A stretch of 19,796 nt of DNA. It comes from JAZQLP01 sp045629205 (lineage in GTDB: Bacteria > Bacillota > Clostridia > Oscillospirales > UBA644). The position numbers and the translations under genes were made by a program. The stretch spans positions 1 to 19,796 of the forward strand of contig JAZQQT010000055.1 in assembly GCA_045629205.1 (NCBI GenBank), given 5' to 3'. Shown here piece after piece: positions 15,264 through 19,796 of this stretch (its first letter is position 1; each line of letters opens with the position of its first letter). Below the pieces are notes generated by a model, which was given only the letters and a program-made list of their open reading frames with translations, had not been told where the DNA came from and did no database searches.

Positions 15264-16313
15264 ATGTTTAAACGCTTTGCTGCCAGTTTCTTGTGCTTAA
15301 TATCGGTTTTCGCTATCGTTTCGTGCTCGAAACCGACGGAAAGAACCTTTAATCCTTTTTCCCCGGAAAAAGCCGAAGCATTTGACGGAACGCTGCATTT
15401 TAACAGCGACGGAACATTCAAAATAATGTTCCTTTCTGATTTTCATTCCGATACATGGCCGGAGGATTATGCACTTGAAAAAATCAATATGATGCTTGAT
15501 GCCGAACAACCGGACCTTATTATTTTGGGCGGAGATAATACCGTGGATTATACCATGGATGAAGCCAAGACATCCATTGATGCACTTCTTGCTCCGATTA
15601 TCGAGAGAAAAATTCCATGGTGTCATGTCTTCGGAAATCATGACCGTGATGCCTTGGACTGTGAGGAACTTCAGCAGGTGTATTACGGGTATGATTATTG
15701 TGTTTCATCCGACGTGGAAGAACTTTACGGCGTGGGAACTTACTGTCTCCCTGTTATCGGACATGATTCCGATGACGTAAAATTCGTGATATGGTGTCTT
15801 GATTCACATTCAAACGCAGAAGCCGGACTTTACGACGATCAGGTAGAATGGTATAAAAAGACATCGGAGGAATTTGAAAATACGGCAGGCGGAAAAATAA
15901 ACGGCATGATGTTTTGCCACATACCGGTTTACGAATTGAACAGATGCATCGATGACTTGGAGGGGACACAGTTTCACGGGACATGTATGGAGGATGATGA
16001 TCTCAGATCAAGCCTCGATACGGCACCTGACGGATTCGGAATTTTTGATGCCATAAAAGAGCGCGGTGATATCCCGCTGTTTCTTTTCGGTCACTGTCAC
16101 CATAATAATTGTCTCGCGGTTCTTGACGGAATAACGCTCGGATATACCGGAACGGTTACCGGTGCCTGTTTTAAAACAGATATAATACGCGGAACAAGAG
16201 TTGTTATAATTAATGAAAACGATACGGCGCATTTCGAAACATATTTTGCCTTTTGCGAAGACTCGTATTATGAATTTTATCTTGATTGTAAAAAGGAGTG
16301 GTATAAAAAATGA
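15264..16313 (+). CDS. Metallophosphoesterase lipoprotein 5 of 7 (subtype II, divergent)
   Basis: The 349-residue protein has a signal peptide with IVSC (Cys21) and subtype II TERTFNPF. Metal-binding motifs are kept: DFH 59-61, GGDN 89-92, GNHD 124-127, His219 and GHCH 276-279, where the variable residue is Cys instead of Asp. This is the most altered copy. The CVHT part of YDCVHTDQ is deleted, giving LYDDQVEWY (189-197); DSHDY reads DSHSN; and the Cys pair before the GLFD block is replaced by LDTAPDGFG. The C-terminus has an extra KKEWYKK tail. The ATG at 15264 follows a TTG in frame (15261); AGAGG supports either one. It could have a new substrate or be decaying slowly, but the frame is intact. 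Confidence 0.88.
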   Translation: MFKRFAASFLCLISVFAIVSCSKPTERTFNPFSPEKAEAFDGTLHFNSDGTFKIMFLSDFHSDTWPEDYALEKINMMLDAEQPDLIILGGDNTVDYTMDEAKTSIDALLAPIIERKIPWCHVFGNHDRDALDCEELQQVYYGYDYCVSSDVEELYGVGTYCLPVIGHDSDDVKFVIWCLDSHSNAEAGLYDDQVEWYKKTSEEFENTAGGKINGMMFCHIPVYELNRCIDDLEGTQFHGTCMEDDDLRSSLDTAPDGFGIFDAIKERGDIPLFLFGHCHHNNCLAVLDGITLGYTGTVTGACFKTDIIRGTRVVIINENDTAHFETYFAFCEDSYYEFYLDCKKEWYKK

Positions 16314-17362
16314 ATTCTGAAATCATCAAACGAATAATTATACTGTTGGTTTGCACTATTGTTGTATTTTCTGCTGCTTCATGTGCAAAAACTCCGAATG
16401 AACCTGTTGTTCCGTATAATCCTAAGGTCGATGAACCGGGAACACTGCGCTTTAACAGTGACGGAAAATTTAAAATAATGTTTATTTCGGATCTTCATTC
16501 CGATATGGACAATGTGGTTTGGATGATGGAAGCCATGCTTGAATGCGAGCTTCCCGATTTGGTTATTTTCGGCGGAGATACATGTGTTGATGTGACGCCT
16601 GATGAAATACCTTCTCATCTCGATGCGCTGCTTCAGCCGGTAATCGAGAGGAAAATCCCGTGGTGCCACGTATTCGGAAATCACGACAGAGAATGCGGAC
16701 TGACCGGTGACGAACTGCAGCAGCTTTATTACACGTATGATTACTGCCTGTCTTCGGACGTTGAAGATCTTGACGGAACCGGAACGTATTATCTGCCTGT
16801 GTTACGTTCGGATTCGGATGACATCGGATATATAATATGGTGTATGGATTCGCACGATTACATCGACGGCGATTATGACAACGGATACGATTGCGTTCAT
16901 GCCGATCAGGTTGAATGGTATAAAAAAACATCCGCGGAAATAGAAACGGATAATGGTAAAAAAATCAACGGGCTTATGTTCCTGCACATTCCCTTGTCGG
17001 AATTCAAAACGATCCGTGATAATCCTGTAGAATGCGAACAGAACGGATTTATAACCGACGGACCGTGCTGCGGACCGCATAATTTCGGACTTTTTGATGC
17101 AATCAAAGAACGCGGCGACGTTACAATGGTCGTAAACGGCCATGACCACGTTAATAATGCCTCGGGAAAACTAGACGGTATTACATTGGCGTATGCCGGA
17201 AGTCTTACCAGAAACAGTTACATTAACGAACAACTGCGCGGAGTTCGTGTCGCGGTTATTGATGAAAATAATACCGCAAATCCGGAAACGTATTTTTTAT
17301 CTGCTCATGACAGATTATATAAATTCTACAGAGTGAAAGGTGTTTATGACTACAATGATTAA
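16310..17362 (+). CDS. Metallophosphoesterase lipoprotein 6 of 7 (subtype III, mosaic)
   Basis: The 350-residue protein overlaps the stop of gene 5 by ATGA. It has signal peptide SAASC (Cys25) and a Pro-rich linker NEPVVPYNPKVDEPGTLRF. Metal-binding motifs are DLH 61-63, GGD 88-90, GNHD 123-126, His226 and GHDH 277-280. The sequence looks mosaic. The IRDNPVEC segment (235-242) and the Cys pair (253-254) resemble subtype I, while the GTGTYYLPV block and the RLYKFY ending resemble subtype II. A shared KIPWCHVFGNHD block links it to genes 4 and 5. Gene conversion between neighbours would explain this, but so would common ancestry. GGAG lies 11 bases upstream of the ATG, a long spacing suited to coupling from gene 5. 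Confidence 0.9.
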   Translation: MNSEIIKRIIILLVCTIVVFSAASCAKTPNEPVVPYNPKVDEPGTLRFNSDGKFKIMFISDLHSDMDNVVWMMEAMLECELPDLVIFGGDTCVDVTPDEIPSHLDALLQPVIERKIPWCHVFGNHDRECGLTGDELQQLYYTYDYCLSSDVEDLDGTGTYYLPVLRSDSDDIGYIIWCMDSHDYIDGDYDNGYDCVHADQVEWYKKTSAEIETDNGKKINGLMFLHIPLSEFKTIRDNPVECEQNGFITDGPCCGPHNFGLFDAIKERGDVTMVVNGHDHVNNASGKLDGITLAYAGSLTRNSYINEQLRGVRVAVIDENNTANPETYFLSAHDRLYKFYRVKGVYDYND

Positions 17363-18380
17363 GATCAAGCATTTTATTTCTGTTCTTCTGATAGCAGTAT
17401 TTCTTATCTCTTTTGTCGGTTGTTCGAAGCAGCCCGCGATTGAGCCGCAGGAACCGCAGACGATTAAACTGATCGACGATCCGGGAACTCTTCGTTTTAA
17501 AGAAGACGGAACGTTCAAAATCATGATTTTTACGGATTTACATTCGGAACGAGATACAAATCCCGGTGCTATGCGCGCGCTGTTTGATGCCGAAAAACCC
17601 GATTTTGTTTTACTCGGCGGAGACCTGACCAGCTGGGAAGGCTATGAGGATATGTGCGCTTCCATTGAAGCCTTTGTTACACCGATGGTTGAATACGGTA
17701 TTCCATGGGCTTTCGTATACGGTAACCATGACAGAGAAGGCTTTTCTGCGAAACTTGAGTCCATGATTTATCATAAGTTTGATTTATGCATCGAAGACGA
17801 CGTTGAATATCTCAGCGGCGAAGAGACATACTGGCTTCCTGTTTTAGCTTCCGATTCGAATGATACCGAGTTCGTTATCTGGTGTATGGATTCTCACGAT
17901 TATACCGATTATAATTATGAAACAGGCGAAGAGGGTTATGACTGCGTTCATGCCGATCAGGTTCAATGGTATAAAGAAGAATCCATTATGCTTGAGCGTG
18001 CTTACGGTAAAAAAATAAACGGTCTGATGTATTTCCATATTCCGATGCAGGAAGTTGAAATTATTTATAATAATCCCGAAAAATACGGGCTTGTCGGAGA
18101 AGCAAGGCAGGATAAGGTCTATTCGTCACCTTATAATTACGGCCTTTTTGATGCCATGAAAGAGCGGGAAGACGTAAAAATTTGTCTCAGCGGTCACGAT
18201 CATCTGAATAATTTTGTCGGTGTTTTGGACGGAATTACTCTCGGATACTGCGGAACGATTGCGCACTGTCTGAATGATGATGATATCCGCGGAACAAGAG
18301 TTATCGTAATAAATGAGAATGATACGGCAAATCCAGAGACATATATTGTATATCTCGACGATATAGGATACGACGGCTGA
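17346..18380 (+). CDS. Metallophosphoesterase lipoprotein 7 of 7 (subtype III)
   Basis: The 344-residue protein has signal peptide FVGC (Cys26) and a longer linker ending IDDPGTLRF. Metal-binding residues are DLH 64-66, GGD 91-93, GNHD 126-129, His231 and GHDH 283-286. It differs from the others in WAFVYGNHD (Ala for the usual Cys), in TYWLPV and in lacking the Cys pair, with VYSSPYNYG instead. The start at 17346 follows AAAGG by five bases; a GTG at 17340 overlaps that site. The gene overlaps gene 6 by 17 bp. Twenty-eight bases separate it from the EamA gene, with no terminator, so the transporter is probably cotranscribed. Confidence 0.9.
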   Translation: MTTMIKIKHFISVLLIAVFLISFVGCSKQPAIEPQEPQTIKLIDDPGTLRFKEDGTFKIMIFTDLHSERDTNPGAMRALFDAEKPDFVLLGGDLTSWEGYEDMCASIEAFVTPMVEYGIPWAFVYGNHDREGFSAKLESMIYHKFDLCIEDDVEYLSGEETYWLPVLASDSNDTEFVIWCMDSHDYTDYNYETGEEGYDCVHADQVQWYKEESIMLERAYGKKINGLMYFHIPMQEVEIIYNNPEKYGLVGEARQDKVYSSPYNYGLFDAMKEREDVKICLSGHDHLNNFVGVLDGITLGYCGTIAHCLNDDDIRGTRVIVINENDTANPETYIVYLDDIGYDG

Positions 18381-18408
18381 TTTCATTTTGAAAAGAAGAT
18401 GATTTATT

Positions 18409-18822
18409 ATGTGGTTTGTATTTGCGATTTTATCGGCTGTATTTGCGGCATTGACGTCAATATTGGCGAAGATCGGTATTGACGGCGTTAATTCCAATCT
18501 TGCAACTGCGATAAGAACAGTTGTGGTTGTTGTTATGTCGTGGGGTATGGTGTTTCTTACAAACGCTCAGGGAGGGCTTTCCGACATCAGCAAAAAAAGC
18601 TGGATATTCCTTATTTTATCAGGACTTGCTACCGGCGCGTCATGGCTTTGTTATTATAAAGCATTGCAGGTCGGAGATGTTTCAAAGGTCGTTCCGATAG
18701 ATAAATTATCAGTAGTCATAACGCTTGTTTTGGCATTCGTTTTTCTTCATGAAGAATTTACGCCGAAATCATTGATCGGATGTATTCTCATAGGCGCGGG
18801 GACTTTGATTATGGTATTGTGA
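18409..18822 (+). CDS. Single-domain EamA-type membrane transporter (COG2510-like)
   Basis: The 137-residue protein has about five hydrophobic helices and one EamA domain: FAILSAVFAALTSILAKIGI at the start, SWLCYYKALQVGDVSKVVPIDKLS in the middle (two helices and the family's polar signature), and FLHEEFTPKSLIGCILIGAGTL at the end. Members this short are known and probably act as dimers. It ends the probable phosphoesterase operon, so it might move a product of those enzymes, such as a dephosphorylated small molecule; that is inference from position. The ribosome binding site is weak (AGAAGATG region), so it may depend on translation from gene 7. Confidence 0.85.
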   Translation: MWFVFAILSAVFAALTSILAKIGIDGVNSNLATAIRTVVVVVMSWGMVFLTNAQGGLSDISKKSWIFLILSGLATGASWLCYYKALQVGDVSKVVPIDKLSVVITLVLAFVFLHEEFTPKSLIGCILIGAGTLIMVL

Positions 18823-18865
18823 CTTTCGACGTAAGCAGCAAACAGACTTTTATTGATTTTGTTGT

Positions 18866-18911
18866 AAAAAACCGCTGGTGAACAGAATTCATTTCGGCGG
18901 TTTTGTTTTTT
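18866..18911 (+). terminator. Strong intrinsic terminator of the array operon
   Basis: AAAACCGCTG pairs with CGGCGGTTTT (18895-18904, one G-U pair), and GTGAA/TTCAT extends the stem inside. The T-rich tail TTTTGTTTTTT follows. A leading A-run (18866-18870) gives it some activity on the other strand too. Confidence 0.88.
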
Positions 18912-18941
18912 CGGGTTTTAATAAATGCAAATCGCTGCTTA

Positions 18942-18970
18942 TTGACTCTCATCGGCGGTTGTGATATATT
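18942..18970 (+). promoter_or_regulatory. Extended -10 promoter of the YgjV-like gene
   Basis: TTGACT (18942-18947), 17-bp spacer, then TATATT (18965-18970) preceded by TGA, an extended -10. Transcription would start near 18977, about 30 nt before the ATG at 19008. Confidence 0.8.
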
Positions 18971-19007
18971 GTGCAGGTTGTGGAAAAAAGAGAAAGAGGA
19001 AGAAGTT

Positions 19008-19646
19008 ATGATATGGTGGGATTGGTTGGCTCAGGGCATTTCCGTTTTGGCAGCATGCTACACGATCGCTTCGTTTCAGTGTAAGAACAGCAGCCGGTTG
19101 CTGTTTGTTCAGGGGATTCTCGGCAGTTCTCTCTGGATGATTCACTTTGCGATGTTGGGTTCCTGGTCGGCATGTCTGATGAATGCGGTCGGCGTGGTTC
19201 GCGCATTATTTATCCTCCGGCAATACAGAACGGGGAAAAGCGCCCCATATGTCAAGTGGCTGTTATGCACTATGGCCATGGTTTCTGGAGTGCTCGGTAT
19301 ATTTGTCAACTGGAACGGTAACAACCCGTTACTTGTTGCGGCTCCCGTGTGGCTTTGGCGTTTGGTTATTATTCTTCTTCCTTTTGTTACGGTATTTTCC
19401 ACGCTGGCATTCTGGAGCGGACGAGGGTCGGTCATACGAGTGGGACAGTTGGCGTTGGTTTCGCCTGTTTGGTTGGCGTGTGATTTAATGTCCGGCTCGG
19501 TTATGGGGGTTATATGCGAAGTGATGAATATCATTTCCGTCATTGTTTCACTGTGTCGTTTCGGTCTGCACGGCGATGAGGCCGCACCGGAACCGATTAC
19601 TGAAGAAAAAACAGACAATCCCGAAAATACGGTTTCAAAAACTTAA
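19008..19646 (+). CDS. YgjV-family inner membrane protein
   Basis: The 212-residue protein has six to seven hydrophobic helices. It matches the YgjV-type pattern: a first helix ending in SFQCKNSSRLLFVQG, a WMIHFAMLG segment and an NAVGVVRALF segment, all within the first 100 residues. The C-terminal tail is acidic and polar (DEAAPEPITEEKTDN). Function in the family is not established; a membrane transport or sensing role is only a guess. The ATG at 19008 is chosen because GAGGAAG lies just upstream and the longer frame would begin before the promoter. It has its own promoter and terminator and is separate from the array operon. Confidence 0.82.
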   Translation: MIWWDWLAQGISVLAACYTIASFQCKNSSRLLFVQGILGSSLWMIHFAMLGSWSACLMNAVGVVRALFILRQYRTGKSAPYVKWLLCTMAMVSGVLGIFVNWNGNNPLLVAAPVWLWRLVIILLPFVTVFSTLAFWSGRGSVIRVGQLALVSPVWLACDLMSGSVMGVICEVMNIISVIVSLCRFGLHGDEAAPEPITEEKTDNPENTVSKT

Positions 19647-19663
19647 CGATATTAAATTAAAAG

Positions 19664-19687
19664 GCAGCGACTTTCTGAAGTCGCTGC
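19664..19687. terminator. Bidirectional terminator at the right edge
   Basis: A perfect 10-bp inverted repeat, GCAGCGACTT (19664-19673) and AAGTCGCTGC (19678-19687), has a TCTG loop. TCTTAATTTATTTTT follows on the plus strand and CCTTTTAATTT on the minus strand, so it serves both converging genes. Confidence 0.87.
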
Positions 19688-19694
19688 TCTTAAT

Positions 19695-19796
19695 TTATTT
19701 TTCGATTTTTACCGTGAAATATTTGGCAAAAACCGAAGCAATGTATTCGATTTTTTCTTTGGACATTGGTTCTGTTGCCGAATAAGCGTATTCTCT
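19695..19796 (-). CDS. Unrecognised gene, C-terminal 33 codons only
   Basis: A minus-strand frame is open from the window edge to TAA at 19697-19695, encoding 33 residues that end YIASVFAKYFTVKIEK. The stop lies just upstream of the T-rich side of a bidirectional terminator, as expected for a real gene end, and the Lys/Glu-rich composition looks protein-like. The fragment is too short to recognise a family. It could also be a chance open frame. Confidence 0.5.
   Translation of the reverse strand, partial: REYAYSATEPMSKEKIEYIASVFAKYFTVKIEK

Larger units (their letters stand above)
11082..18380 (+). repeat. Tandem array of seven paralogous phosphoesterase genes
   Basis: Seven complete genes of 332-352 codons lie head to tail on one strand, with gaps of 18, 23 and 17 bp or overlaps of 4 and 17 bp, apart from gene 3 to gene 4, where 14 bp separate stop and preferred start. 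Three subtypes are visible. Genes 1 and 3 share VDxPHTLRFN and MQQLQYI. Genes 2, 4 and 5 share ERTFxPF, FDGxLxF and a GTxFxGT segment. Genes 6 and 7 share DxPGTLRF. The junction after gene 1 resembles that after gene 3, showing a two-gene unit was duplicated. Confidence 0.9.

Noticed and set aside
11082..18380. Possibility that the seven repeated genes are an assembly artefact or a recent amplification
   Set aside because: The copies differ throughout, including subtype-specific loops and indels, so they are old, diverged paralogues and not collapsed or duplicated reads.
11082..18380. Possibility that the array is a mobile element or CRISPR-like repeat
   Set aside because: No transposase, integrase, terminal inverted repeats or short regularly spaced repeats are visible; the repeat unit is a full gene.

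Overview
The window looks like chromosomal DNA of an anaerobic, low-to-moderate GC Firmicute of the Clostridia type. The signs are several sigma-A promoters at or near consensus (TTGACA-N17-TATAAT), strong AGGAGG-type ribosome binding sites with occasional TTG starts, Gram-positive-style lipoprotein signal peptides, an XRE regulator fused to a membrane domain, and a secreted serpin, a class known from gut Clostridia such as Eubacterium siraeum. The taxonomic call is inference; no rRNA or tRNA gene is present. I saw no CRISPR array, insertion sequence or integrase.

Left part (1-10 kb): hydrolases with transport and regulation. The window opens inside a sialate O-acetylesterase-like gene, followed by a secreted papain-like candidate and a tiny membrane protein. 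Two paralogous cytoplasmic six-hairpin-glycosidase-like proteins (1925-3478 and 4754-6325, both minus) flank a ten-helix DMT/EamA transporter (3770-4693, plus). The second paralogue sits at the end of a minus-strand series of XRE-membrane regulator, lipoprotein serpin and glycosidase-like gene. A perfect 17-bp palindrome lies just downstream of the regulator's predicted promoter. A cytoplasmic SGNH hydrolase and an alpha/beta hydrolase then converge at 9.17 kb, followed by an MscS channel gene with its own promoter and terminator.

Right part (11.0-18.8 kb): the standout region. A perfect-consensus promoter at 11016-11044 precedes seven consecutive same-strand genes (11082-18380), each encoding a calcineurin-like metallophosphoesterase lipoprotein of the Dcr2/PAP28-like type. 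They have tiny gaps or overlaps and no visible internal terminator. All seven keep the metal-binding motifs (DxH, GGD, GNHD, H, GHxH), so all look catalytically competent, but they fall into subtypes. Genes 1+2 and 3+4 look like a duplicated two-gene unit whose intergenic junction is also conserved; genes 5, 6 and 7 are more divergent or mosaic. A single-domain EamA transporter (COG2510 type) ends the probable eight-gene operon before a strong terminator. The array reads as an expanded battery of surface-anchored phosphoesterases, with substrate unknown.

Right edge: a YgjV-like membrane protein with its own extended -10 promoter, a bidirectional terminator, and the last 33 codons of an unrecognised minus-strand gene.
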